A stretch of DNA of 9,109 bases. Origin: an uncultured Varibaculum sp. (GTDB taxonomy: Bacteria; Actinomycetota; Actinomycetes; Actinomycetales; Actinomycetaceae). Positions 1 to 6,700 of this stretch are shown in pieces. Numbering within the stretch: position 1 is the stretch's first letter; each line of letters begins with the position of its first letter. The position numbers and the translations under genes are program-made. Under the pieces are notes generated by a model. The model was not told the origin of the DNA. It did not search any database and worked only from the letters and a program-made list of their open reading frames with translations. The DNA lies in assembly GCA_947253735.1 (NCBI GenBank), contig CAMYAU010000066.1:1-9109 (forward strand). Reading direction: 5' to 3'.

Positions 1-1568
1 TCGAGCTGGCAATGGCCAAAGATTCATTCAAGAAGATTCTGCCCGACTATGTGGCGGGTGATAAGACCATTGATCCGAAGCTGATGCGTCCTACCCGCCC
101 CACCCAGGTAAAACTATCTGGTGGGGAAGAAGTCTCGATGGATCACGGTAACGTGGTGATCGCCTCCATTACCTCCTGCACTAACACTTCTAACCCCTCG
201 GTAATGATGGCAGCTGGTTTACTCGCCAAGAACGCCGCCGAAAAGGGACTAAAGCCGAAGCCCTGGGTGAAAACCTCGCTGGCGCCAGGCTCCCAAGTGG
301 TGCGAGACTACTATGAAAAGGCAGGTTTGATGCCCTATCTGTCACAGCTGGGCTTTGACATTGTCGGTTATGGCTGCACCACCTGTATCGGTAACTCCGG
401 CCCGCTGCCCGAGGAAGTACACAATACGGTAGAGGGTGCAGATCTAACCGTGGTTTCCGTCCTATCTGGTAACCGCAATTTTGAGGGACGAATTAACCCG
501 GATGTAAAGATGAACTACCTAGCATCCCCGCCGCTGGTAATCTCCTACGCACTAGCCGGAACCATGGATTTTGATTTCGAAACCGAGGCGCTGGGGACAG
601 ATAACCGCGGTAATCCCGTTTATCTGCGCGATATTTGGCCAGCTGCCGAAGAGGTAGAAAAAGTAATCGGAAAAGCTATCGACCGTGAGATGTATCTGCA
701 GGATTACCAGAGCGTCTTTGAAGGCGATCACCGCTGGCAATCCCTTGAGGTTCCCGATTCACCCACTTTCGCGTGGGACGATGCCTCCACCTATGTGCGC
801 CGGGCACCCTTCTTCGAAGGAATGCCGGAAACCCCAGATCCGGTACAAGATATTTCGGGAGCCCGGGTGCTGTTGAAACTGGGAGACTCGGTAACTACCG
901 ACCATATTTCGCCCGCGGGTGCGTTTGCTGCCAAGACTCCGGCTGGTCAGTACCTCAGTGCTAACGGGGTGGAGCGGCGCAACTTCAACTCCTATGGTTC
1001 GCGGCGCGGTAATCACGAAGTGATGATGCGCGGTACCTTCGCGAATATCCGTATCCGTAACCAGCTTCTAGACAATGTTGAGGGCGGTTTCACCAAAGAT
1101 TTCACTAAAGCGGATGCCCCGGTAGTTTCGGTTTACGATGCCTCAGTGTCATACGCCCAATCCGGCGTACCCCTGGTAGTGCTAGGCGGTAAGGAATACG
1201 GAACCGGATCTTCGCGTGACTGGGCCGCTAAAGGAACTTTGTTGCTGGGAGTAAAAGCGGTTATTGCGCAGTCTTTCGAACGGATTCACCGCTCCAATCT
1301 GATTGGTATGGGAATCTTGCCGCTGCAGTTCCCCGAGGGCGAAAGCGCCGATTCCCTGGGTCTCGACGGGACTGAAACCTTCGATATCAGCGGGATTACC
1401 CAGCTGAATGAGGGGATAACTCCGCAGGTTATGAAGGTGACCGCGACTAAGGCAGATGGTTCCGTCGTAGAGTTTGACGCTACCGTGCGGATCGACACTC
1501 CCGGTGAAGCTCAGTACTACCGCCACGGTGGCATCCTGCAGTATGTACTGCGCAACCTAGTTGCCTAG
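1..1568 (+). CDS. acnA: Aconitate hydratase (AcnA/IRP type), C-terminal part; 5' end outside window
   Basis: This is aconitase, the TCA-cycle enzyme that isomerises citrate to isocitrate through cis-aconitate in the cytoplasm with a [4Fe-4S] cluster. The reading frame is open to the left edge (frame of position 3), so the ATG at 12 is an internal Met. About 520 residues are visible of a family length near 900. Counting from that Met, the cluster ligands are Cys56 in ITSCTNTSNP and Cys122 and Cys125 in GYGCTTCIGNSGP. The swivelling domain 4 follows, with GDSVTTDHISPAG (about 292-304), YGSRRGNHEVMMRGTF and KEYGTGSSRDWAAKG, which carry substrate-binding Ser and Arg residues. The SFERIHRSNLIGMGILPLQF block and a normal C-terminus come next, ending in TAG. 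All expected residues in the visible part are present and there is no frameshift. The architecture (cluster domains, then swivel) and these motifs fit AcnA rather than AcnB. The gene converges on the clc gene. Confidence 0.96.
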   Translation, partial: ELAMAKDSFKKILPDYVAGDKTIDPKLMRPTRPTQVKLSGGEEVSMDHGNVVIASITSCTNTSNPSVMMAAGLLAKNAAEKGLKPKPWVKTSLAPGSQVVRDYYEKAGLMPYLSQLGFDIVGYGCTTCIGNSGPLPEEVHNTVEGADLTVVSVLSGNRNFEGRINPDVKMNYLASPPLVISYALAGTMDFDFETEALGTDNRGNPVYLRDIWPAAEEVEKVIGKAIDREMYLQDYQSVFEGDHRWQSLEVPDSPTFAWDDASTYVRRAPFFEGMPETPDPVQDISGARVLLKLGDSVTTDHISPAGAFAAKTPAGQYLSANGVERRNFNSYGSRRGNHEVMMRGTFANIRIRNQLLDNVEGGFTKDFTKADAPVVSVYDASVSYAQSGVPLVVLGGKEYGTGSSRDWAAKGTLLLGVKAVIAQSFERIHRSNLIGMGILPLQFPEGESADSLGLDGTETFDISGITQLNEGITPQVMKVTATKADGSVVEFDATVRIDTPGEAQYYRHGGILQYVLRNLVA

Positions 1569-1602
1569 CCAGTCGCTAGAAACTTGGTAACCAGCCCATA
1601 GT

Positions 1603-1749
1603 ATCCGGGGCGGCAAAAGCGCTCGGGGGACCCCGGTGAGCCTTGCTTCGCTCGGCTAGAGGCAATATCTCACTGAGAAAAACAGGTATGTTTCCGATGT
1701 TTTGGTTAGAGATTACAACCGGTCTCTCGCATCTTTTGCTGCCCCGGAT
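1603..1749. repeat. Long-loop inverted repeat in the acnA/clc convergent spacer
   Basis: The left arm 1603-1619 (ATCCGGGGCGGCAAAAG) and right arm 1733-1749 (CTTTTGCTGCCCCGGAT) are reverse complements at 16 of 17 positions, separated by 113 bp. Inside lie smaller complementary pairs: GCTC 1621-1624 with GAGC 1638-1641 around a G5/C4 core, GCCT 1640-1643 with AGGC 1660-1663, and TCTCA-C-TGAGA at 1668-1678. CCGGGG at 1605-1610 could pair either with CCCCGG at 1631-1636 or with CCCCGG at 1742-1747, so two folds compete. A short T-rich stretch (ATTTTCGTTT) follows the right arm on the + strand. No open reading frame and no clear target-site duplication flanks it. It could be a bidirectional termination region, a structured RNA or a small MITE-like repeat; the sequence alone does not decide. 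Confidence 0.6.
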
Positions 1750-1784
1750 TTTCGTTTGACGCCGTATTTCTGAGAGTTACTTCG

Positions 1785-3584
1785 TTAGCGGTGGCGGTGC
1801 TGTTTCCAGCGTTTGCGAATGCGCTTGCCCAGAGAATCTCCCAAGTCGCGTTGGCTAAGCGCGTGGGTTTGTTGGCGGTATAGCTTGACGATCAAGTCGC
1901 GTCCTCGCACATACCCCAAAACTTTTTGGGAGCGTCCCACCACCGGTAGGTTAGAAAGAGAAGATTCTGCCAGTTCTTTGAGTATCTGGCTGGGGAGATC
2001 GTTCGGGGAACAATAGGCTGAGGTCAGGGAGATATCCGTTAAGGGCGCATCTTCGCCGCGCTTTTCGATCTCCTCATGCAGCAACAGGGCGCTCACAGAG
2101 CCTTGGAATATACCTTGAGCATCTACTATTGCCAGCGAAACTTCTCCCGAGGTTTCCAGGGCTTTCTCGGCCTGACCCAAAGTAATATCTGCGCTTAATA
2201 CTTGCGGTGGTTGATGCATTAAATCCGCTCCTGTGCTGGTCCCCAGTAAAGTAGCCGAGACGGGATCGGAAAGCCGGTCACCGCGGCGGTGTAGTTTCTG
2301 GGTATAAATAGTCGAACGGGTCATAAATAGGGAAATCCCGGTAGCAATCGCTACCGCCAACATCATCGGGAGAATCAAAGAATACTGCCGGGTCATCTCG
2401 ATAATGATAAACACCGCGGTTAGGGGAGCACGGGAGGCCGCCGCGAAGGCCGCCCCCATCCCAATTACTCCATAAATCGCGGTTGCAGAAGCTGACCAGG
2501 GCTGAACTAGCTCTCCCACGGCCATACCCGCGCAGGCGCCCACAAATAGCGTAGGTCCGAAGACTCCGCCGGCTCCCCCCATAGAAATCGTGAAAGCGGC
2601 ACTCACGGCGCGCCCTAAAAGTAATGCAAGAATCATCCAGACTGGGAAATCCCCTGAAAGTACCCGCAGCTGCACGCTCTCCCCGGTGCCGTAAAGCAGT
2701 GGGAAACAGTATAGAAATACTCCCAGTAGCAGGGAACCAGCGACCGGGCGAAACCAAGCCTTCCAGTGGTAAACCAGGTCAATCCCATCCCAAATTAAGT
2801 AGAGAAGTTTAGAAAAGCCGATTCCTGCCAGGGTAGCTGCCAAAGCTGCCGCTGCTACCAGCAGGTAATCGCTTTGGGAAAACAGATCTAGAGATTGACT
2901 GAGGGGCACGCTAGCACGATTAGGTAGAAACTGTTGCGAGATAAGGGAAGCTGACACCGAGGCAAAGACGATGAAAACAAAGTCTTCGGCGCTGAGGGTA
3001 CCTAGCACCAATTCTACTGCGAAACAGGCCCCAGCCAGGGGAGCATTAAAAGTAGCAGCAATCCCGGCGGCAGCTCCGCAAGCACACAGGAACATCAGTC
3101 GTTGTTTACTTAATCCCAGGCGAGTTCCCACCCAAGAAGAAATCGCGGCCCCAATCATTACGATCGGACCTTCCCGCCCAGCGTTTCCTCCTCCTCCCAG
3201 GGTTAAAGAAGACGCGAAAAGTTTAACCAGGGCATTGCGTCCGGGAATCCTCCCACCTTTGCGGCGCACGGCAAACATTACTTCTGGGACGGCATGTCCG
3301 CGGCTGCCGGGAGTGAAATGCTCAATCACTGGCGCATACAGCAAAGCTGAAATCACGGGAACTGCGATGAGGAAAACCGGAGGCAGCCCCAGGAACCCGT
3401 GGGGAGCACCTGCGTGAGCAGGATAGTCGGTGTACCCGGTGACCAGATAACTCCAGCCCTCAATTAGATAGTAAAAGCCTACCGAAACCAGGCCAACCAG
3501 CGCCCCAATAGCGATAGAAAGAGCGGTTAACCCGGCGCGCGAGCCCGCTAAGGAACCGGCAAACCCTGACCGCTTATTACCCAT
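1785..3584 (-). CDS. ClC-family chloride channel/antiporter with C-terminal CBS pair
   Basis: This is an integral inner-membrane ClC protein of 599 residues that moves Cl- (or a related anion), possibly with H+ exchange. Signatures in order are GSRGHAVPEV at 93-102 (selectivity-filter loop), GREGP at 136-140 with the gating glutamate Glu138, ATFNAPLAG at 177-185, GGAGGVFGP at 336-344, and Tyr427 in the IYTQKL segment, equivalent to the anion-coordinating Tyr of E. coli ClC. Hydrophobic helices fill about 15-420. Two cytosolic CBS domains (about 452-505 and 521-571), which often sense nucleotides, and a basic tail ending RKRWKQHRHR follow. Two filter-region differences from E. coli ClC are visible: His97 where ClC-ec1 has Ser107, and Leu192 at the internal proton-glutamate (Glu203) position. 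The ATG at 3584 is the first start after an in-frame stop at 3612-3614. It has no Shine-Dalgarno sequence, so the mRNA is probably leaderless. The gene is divergent from dxs and convergent with acnA. Confidence 0.93.
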   Translation of the reverse strand: MGNKRSGFAGSLAGSRAGLTALSIAIGALVGLVSVGFYYLIEGWSYLVTGYTDYPAHAGAPHGFLGLPPVFLIAVPVISALLYAPVIEHFTPGSRGHAVPEVMFAVRRKGGRIPGRNALVKLFASSLTLGGGGNAGREGPIVMIGAAISSWVGTRLGLSKQRLMFLCACGAAAGIAATFNAPLAGACFAVELVLGTLSAEDFVFIVFASVSASLISQQFLPNRASVPLSQSLDLFSQSDYLLVAAAALAATLAGIGFSKLLYLIWDGIDLVYHWKAWFRPVAGSLLLGVFLYCFPLLYGTGESVQLRVLSGDFPVWMILALLLGRAVSAAFTISMGGAGGVFGPTLFVGACAGMAVGELVQPWSASATAIYGVIGMGAAFAAASRAPLTAVFIIIEMTRQYSLILPMMLAVAIATGISLFMTRSTIYTQKLHRRGDRLSDPVSATLLGTSTGADLMHQPPQVLSADITLGQAEKALETSGEVSLAIVDAQGIFQGSVSALLLHEEIEKRGEDAPLTDISLTSAYCSPNDLPSQILKELAESSLSNLPVVGRSQKVLGYVRGRDLIVKLYRQQTHALSQRDLGDSLGKRIRKRWKQHRHR

Positions 3585-3591
3585 GAGTTTA

Positions 3592-3620
3592 GTTTGACGC
3601 GCTGGGCATCGCTAACGCAA
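3592..3620 (-). promoter_or_regulatory. Putative promoter for leaderless clc mRNA
   Basis: Read on the - strand, TTGCGT (3615-3620) is followed after 17 bp by TCAAAC (3592-3597), and 7 nt later by the clc ATG at 3584. The -35 is good and the -10 is weak. The spacing places transcription initiation at or next to the start codon, in line with the missing Shine-Dalgarno sequence. Confidence 0.4.
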
Positions 3621-3665
3621 GTAACTGCCGATATGTCCATCGTTGCCCTTAAGAAAGCAAAATGT

Positions 3666-3678
3666 GGCTAAACTAGCC
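3666..3678 (+). promoter_or_regulatory. dxs -10 region overlapped by a small palindrome
   Basis: TAAACT at 3669-3674 fits the actinobacterial TAnnnT -10 pattern and lies 6 nt before the dxs GTG, as expected for a leaderless transcript. The same bases form a perfect inverted repeat, GGCTA-AAC-TAGCC (3666-3678), which could be a small operator or chance. No good -35 is present at 16-18 bp; TTGCCC at 3643-3648 is 20 bp away. Confidence 0.4.
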
Positions 3679-3680
3679 GG

Positions 3681-5564
3681 GTGGCAAGAATTCTGGATCG
3701 GATAAATAACCCGGCAGATTTGAAGAATCTCTCCAGCCTGGAATTGAATGAGCTGGCCGGTGAGATTCGGGCATTCCTAGTAGAGAATGTGGCGAAAACC
3801 GGGGGACACATGGGGCCAAATCTGGGGGTAGTGGAACTAACTATCGCTCTTCACCGCATATTTTCTTCCCCTAGTGACACTATTATTTTCGATACTGGAC
3901 ACCAAGCTTATGTCCACAAGATTTTAACGGGCCGTAAAAATTTTGCCCATCTGCGCACAGCGAAAGGGCTCTCCGGTTATCCCTCACGGGCGGAATCAGT
4001 ACATGATGTGGTGGAAAACTCCCATGCTTCAACTGCGCTATCTTGGGCGCAGGGAATCGCAGAAGCTAAAGCTCTAAAGGGAGACCGATCCTATACGGTG
4101 GCAGTGATCGGTGACGGGGCCATGACTGGGGGAATGACCTGGGAAGCTTTGAACAATATTTCCGAGCGTCCCGATCTGCGCCTGATTATTGTGGTCAACG
4201 ATAACGGTCGTTCCTATGAACCTACTATCGGGGGACTGGCTCATCACCTGGATGCTCTGCGTACCTCTCCTGCCTATGAGCGGGCTTTACGCTGGGGTAA
4301 GCAGCATTTGAAATCTCGCGGCAAACCGGGGGAACTTACCTATGAGGCGCTGCATGGGATCAAACGGGGGATGGCCGATATAGTTGCTCCTGAGCAAGTA
4401 ATGTTTTCTGACCTGGGAATCAAATATACCGGCCCGGTTAATGGGCATGACATTGTGGCGACCGAGTTCCAGCTTGCCCGGGCCAAAGAGTTCTCGGGAC
4501 CGATCATTGTACATGCCATCACGGAGAAAGGGCGCGGATATACTCCGGCAGAACAAAATGATGCTGATCATTTTCATACTGTAGGGCCGATCCATCCAGA
4601 AACTGGGCTACCGGTAAAGAAAGAACGTTTTGGCTGGACAGCGGTATTTGCGGAAGAAATCGTGCAATTGGCTAAGCGCAACCCCAAGATTGTAGGGATA
4701 TCGGCGGCAATGATGGAGCCGGTCGGGTTAAAACCCCTGCGAGCACAATTCCCGCACCGGGTATTTGATGTCGGTATCGCCGAACAGCACGCGATGACTA
4801 TGGCGGCTGGATTATCTTTTGCTGGATGTCACCCGGTACTCGCCCTCTATGCAACCTTCTTAAACCGCGCTTTCGACCAGTTATTAATGGATGCTGCCTT
4901 GCATAAACAGGGAATAACTGTGGTTTTAGATCGCGCGGGTATTACTGGAGCTGATGGAGCTAGCCATAACGGAATGTGGGATTTGGCCATCGCCGCGATG
5001 ATCCCGGGAATCAGAGTGGCCGCGCCTCGTGATGGACGTACCTTACGTAAACTTCTAGGGCAGGCAGTTTCGATCGAGGACGGCCCGACCATTGTTCGCT
5101 ACCCCAAAGGCAGTGTGCCTCAAGATATTAAAGCGGAAGCAAGCGCAGATGGCCTCGATGTTTTATTTCAACACTTAGGTAAGGGGAAAAATATTCTGGT
5201 AGTGGCAGTAGGGGCCATGGCAGGACAGGCAATTACGTTGTCAAAGCAGCTTGCTGAACTCGGTCACGCGGTTACCTGTATCGATCCTGGTTGGGTGATT
5301 CCCATTTCTCCTGCCCTTATAACACAGGTTTCCTCCGCAGATTTGGCTATCACTATCGAGGATGGGGAAGTAACTAACGGGGTAGGAGCACTGTTGCGCA
5401 CTACCTGTGCCAGCAAAAACTGTTTCACACCAATCAAGTCTTTTGGGATTCCCCGCGCGTTCCTGCCCACGGATTCTCGCGATAATTTACTAGTGAGCTC
5501 TCAGATGACGCCTGCGGAAATGCTAAAGGAGATAATGGCGCTACTTGACGAGCCTGCGCACTAA
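3681..5564 (+). CDS. dxs: 1-deoxy-D-xylulose-5-phosphate synthase
   Basis: This cytosolic thiamine-diphosphate enzyme condenses pyruvate and glyceraldehyde 3-phosphate into 1-deoxyxylulose 5-phosphate. That is the entry step of the MEP isoprenoid pathway and also feeds thiamine and pyridoxal synthesis in many bacteria. The protein is 627 residues, the normal family length. The N-terminus (ILDRINNPADLKNLSS) is typical. TGGHMGPNLG (40-49, catalytic His43), DTGHQAYVHK (71-80), the TPP/Mg site GDGAMTGG (144-151) ending in VVNDNG (171-176), Glu368 in VGIAEQHAM, GADGASHNG (423-431) and RYPKG (473-477) follow in order. The last ~125 residues form the transketolase C-terminal domain. The GTG start is forced: an in-frame TAA lies at 3669-3671, and the next Met (residue 44) is inside a conserved motif. 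No Shine-Dalgarno sequence precedes the GTG. No key residue is missing. No strong terminator follows, and the next gene starts 136 bp later behind its own promoter. Confidence 0.97.
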   Translation: MARILDRINNPADLKNLSSLELNELAGEIRAFLVENVAKTGGHMGPNLGVVELTIALHRIFSSPSDTIIFDTGHQAYVHKILTGRKNFAHLRTAKGLSGYPSRAESVHDVVENSHASTALSWAQGIAEAKALKGDRSYTVAVIGDGAMTGGMTWEALNNISERPDLRLIIVVNDNGRSYEPTIGGLAHHLDALRTSPAYERALRWGKQHLKSRGKPGELTYEALHGIKRGMADIVAPEQVMFSDLGIKYTGPVNGHDIVATEFQLARAKEFSGPIIVHAITEKGRGYTPAEQNDADHFHTVGPIHPETGLPVKKERFGWTAVFAEEIVQLAKRNPKIVGISAAMMEPVGLKPLRAQFPHRVFDVGIAEQHAMTMAAGLSFAGCHPVLALYATFLNRAFDQLLMDAALHKQGITVVLDRAGITGADGASHNGMWDLAIAAMIPGIRVAAPRDGRTLRKLLGQAVSIEDGPTIVRYPKGSVPQDIKAEASADGLDVLFQHLGKGKNILVVAVGAMAGQAITLSKQLAELGHAVTCIDPGWVIPISPALITQVSSADLAITIEDGEVTNGVGALLRTTCASKNCFTPIKSFGIPRAFLPTDSRDNLLVSSQMTPAEMLKEIMALLDEPAH

Positions 5565-5597
5565 TGAGCGTGATTTTCTGCCAGTATATGGCGGATC

Positions 5598-5626
5598 TGC
5601 AATACTGTTTGCACTTTTGTTGCAAA
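5598..5626. promoter_or_regulatory. Candidate operator with three TTGCA half-sites
   Basis: TTTGCA (5608-5613) and TGCAAA (5621-5626) form a perfect inverted repeat with a 7-bp spacer. A further TGCAA at 5598-5602 pairs with TTGCA at 5609-5613 across 6 bp. The palindrome covers the -35 box of the promoter described next. Its place directly before a SorC-family regulator gene makes autoregulation the natural reading, but the binding protein is inferred. Confidence 0.55.
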
Positions 5627-5637
5627 AGAATTAGTTT
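5609..5637 (+). promoter_or_regulatory. Promoter of the regulator-kinase-dehydrogenase operon
   Basis: TTGCAC (-35, 5609-5614) and TAGTTT (-10, 5632-5637) are separated by 17 bp. The start of transcription would fall near 5644 and give a leader of about 57 nt to the ATG at 5701. The -35 is embedded in the TTTGCA-N7-TGCAAA palindrome, so a bound repressor would block RNA polymerase. Confidence 0.5.
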
Positions 5638-5691
5638 TACTGATTCCAGGTAGGGGGAGCATCTAGGCTGATGGTAACGGGGAGAGTATCT

Positions 5692-5697
5692 AGGGGG
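5692..5697 (+). promoter_or_regulatory. Shine-Dalgarno site deciding the regulator start
   Basis: AGGGGG, 3 nt before the ATG at 5701 and part of the purine run AGGGGGAA, favours that ATG over the in-frame ATG at 5671. The purine run before 5671 (GGGGGAG, about 5653-5659) is too far away, at about 11 nt. Confidence 0.6.
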
Positions 5698-5700
5698 AAC

Positions 5701-6663
5701 ATGGGCCGCGAGGACTACCGAGTAGATCTGCTGGTGGAAGCAGCGCGCATGTACTACGAAAATTCTTTGACCCATGCCCAGATCGGAAAAAAACTAGGGT
5801 TCAGCCGCTGGACCGCCTCCCGCTTGATTCAGGAAGCCCGTGACCGGGGAATTGTACAAATTACTATCGCAGCTCCACGGGCCGAACACTACGAGCTGGA
5901 AGAAGCGCTAAAAGAACGTTTTGATCTCGACCGAGTGATAGTTGTTCCCCAAGAAACAGGGGAAAACGCAACCTTTCGGGCAGTGGCAAGAGCCGCGGCT
6001 CGGCATCTGCATTCCTTACGCCCGCAACCGCGTACCCTGGCGGTTTCGTGGGGGAAAACAATTGCACGGGTGGCACGAGAACTTCCTGACCATTGGGCCA
6101 ATGGCACTACCGTGATCCAAACCAACGGTGGTCCCAGCTACACCCAAGATAATTTCGTATCCGAATCTATCCGTACCATTGCAGAAAAATCTGGTGGGGT
6201 TGGACGAGTTCTCCCAGCTCCAGCTCTGGTTGGCGATAGCCGCATTGCCACCGCGCTACGGCGGGACCTTTCTATCAAGGCTACTCTCGAGGCAGCGGCA
6301 AAAGCTGACGTAATTTGTTTTTCACCAGGAAAATTGGAAGCAGAATCGGTGTTGGTACGCTCAGGTTATGTTTCGGAGGAGGGACTGCAAAAACTCATTG
6401 CCCGCGGGGTAGTAGGGGATTTGCTTTGTCGATTTATAGATGCTGGCGGAAATCCAGCCGATGCGGAACTAGACAAGTGTACGATCGGCATTAGTCTGCA
6501 GTCCCTTAAGAACGCGCGGATGAAAGTGGGAATATCTTCTGGTATTGGCAAGACAAATACTACTTTGGCTTCGCTACGGGGAGGGTATATTGACACCCTG
6601 ATAGTAGATTCTGGCCTGGCACAGTCGCTATTAAAAGAAACTGAACAAAAAATAGAAAAATAA
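5701..6663 (+). CDS. SorC/DeoR(Bsu)-type transcriptional regulator with sugar-binding domain
   Basis: This is a DNA-binding regulator of the SorC family (relatives include LsrR and B. subtilis DeoR and CggR), whose effectors are usually phosphorylated sugars. From the ATG at 5701 it has 320 residues, the usual family size; starting at 5671 would add 10 poorly supported residues. An N-terminal helix-turn-helix covers about 22-47 (LTHAQIGKKLGFSRWTASRL), followed by the linker GIVQI. The NagB-fold effector domain has a phosphate-loop-like SWGKT (116-120), GVVGDLLCRFIDAGGNP (236-252), and the C-terminal signature VGISSGIGKT and LRGGYIDTLIVDSGLA (292-307). It is the first gene of a co-directional set with a kinase and a dehydrogenase, and the upstream palindrome suggests it controls its own operon. 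The effector is probably the phosphorylated product of the downstream kinase or a derivative, which is an inference. The carboxy end is lysine- and glutamate-rich. Confidence 0.88.
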   Translation: MGREDYRVDLLVEAARMYYENSLTHAQIGKKLGFSRWTASRLIQEARDRGIVQITIAAPRAEHYELEEALKERFDLDRVIVVPQETGENATFRAVARAAARHLHSLRPQPRTLAVSWGKTIARVARELPDHWANGTTVIQTNGGPSYTQDNFVSESIRTIAEKSGGVGRVLPAPALVGDSRIATALRRDLSIKATLEAAAKADVICFSPGKLEAESVLVRSGYVSEEGLQKLIARGVVGDLLCRFIDAGGNPADAELDKCTIGISLQSLKNARMKVGISSGIGKTNTTLASLRGGYIDTLIVDSGLAQSLLKETEQKIEK

Positions 6664-6690
6664 CTAAATCACGCCTTCAATGAAGAAAGC

Positions 6691-6696
6691 AGAGGA
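6691..6696 (+). promoter_or_regulatory. Shine-Dalgarno site deciding the kinase start
   Basis: AGAGGA lies 4 nt before the ATG at 6701. The alternative in-frame ATG at 6680 is preceded by CACGCCTTCA, which has no ribosome-binding sequence, so 6701 is preferred. Confidence 0.65.
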
Positions 6697-6700
6697 AATA

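Noticed and set aside
1585..1593. TGGTAACCA palindrome just after acnA
   Set aside because: It has a one-base centre and cannot form a useful hairpin. No T-tract follows, and it is short enough to be chance.
2278..2757. 159-codon open frame on the - strand in another frame of clc
   Set aside because: It overlaps conserved ClC motifs in the true frame. It has no recognisable domain and is not the trace of a frameshift, since the 599-residue ClC frame is intact.
2971..3417. 148-codon open frame on the + strand opposite clc
   Set aside because: It lies wholly within the well-supported clc gene on the other strand and is compositionally odd (Pro/Ala/Arg-rich), with no family resemblance. It is a shadow.
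5583..5595. Possible terminator hairpin GCCA-GTATA-TGGC after dxs
   Set aside because: The stem is only 4 bp and no T-run follows, so it is too weak to call a terminator.
5671..5700. Upstream ATG at 5671 as start of the SorC-type regulator
   Set aside because: The extra ten residues are not family-like, and the ATG at 5701 has the better-placed Shine-Dalgarno sequence. The alternative remains possible.
5434..5775. 113-codon - strand frame spanning the end of dxs, the promoter region and the start of the regulator
   Set aside because: It overlaps two real genes and the promoter. The translated product is low-complexity and unlike any family I recognise.
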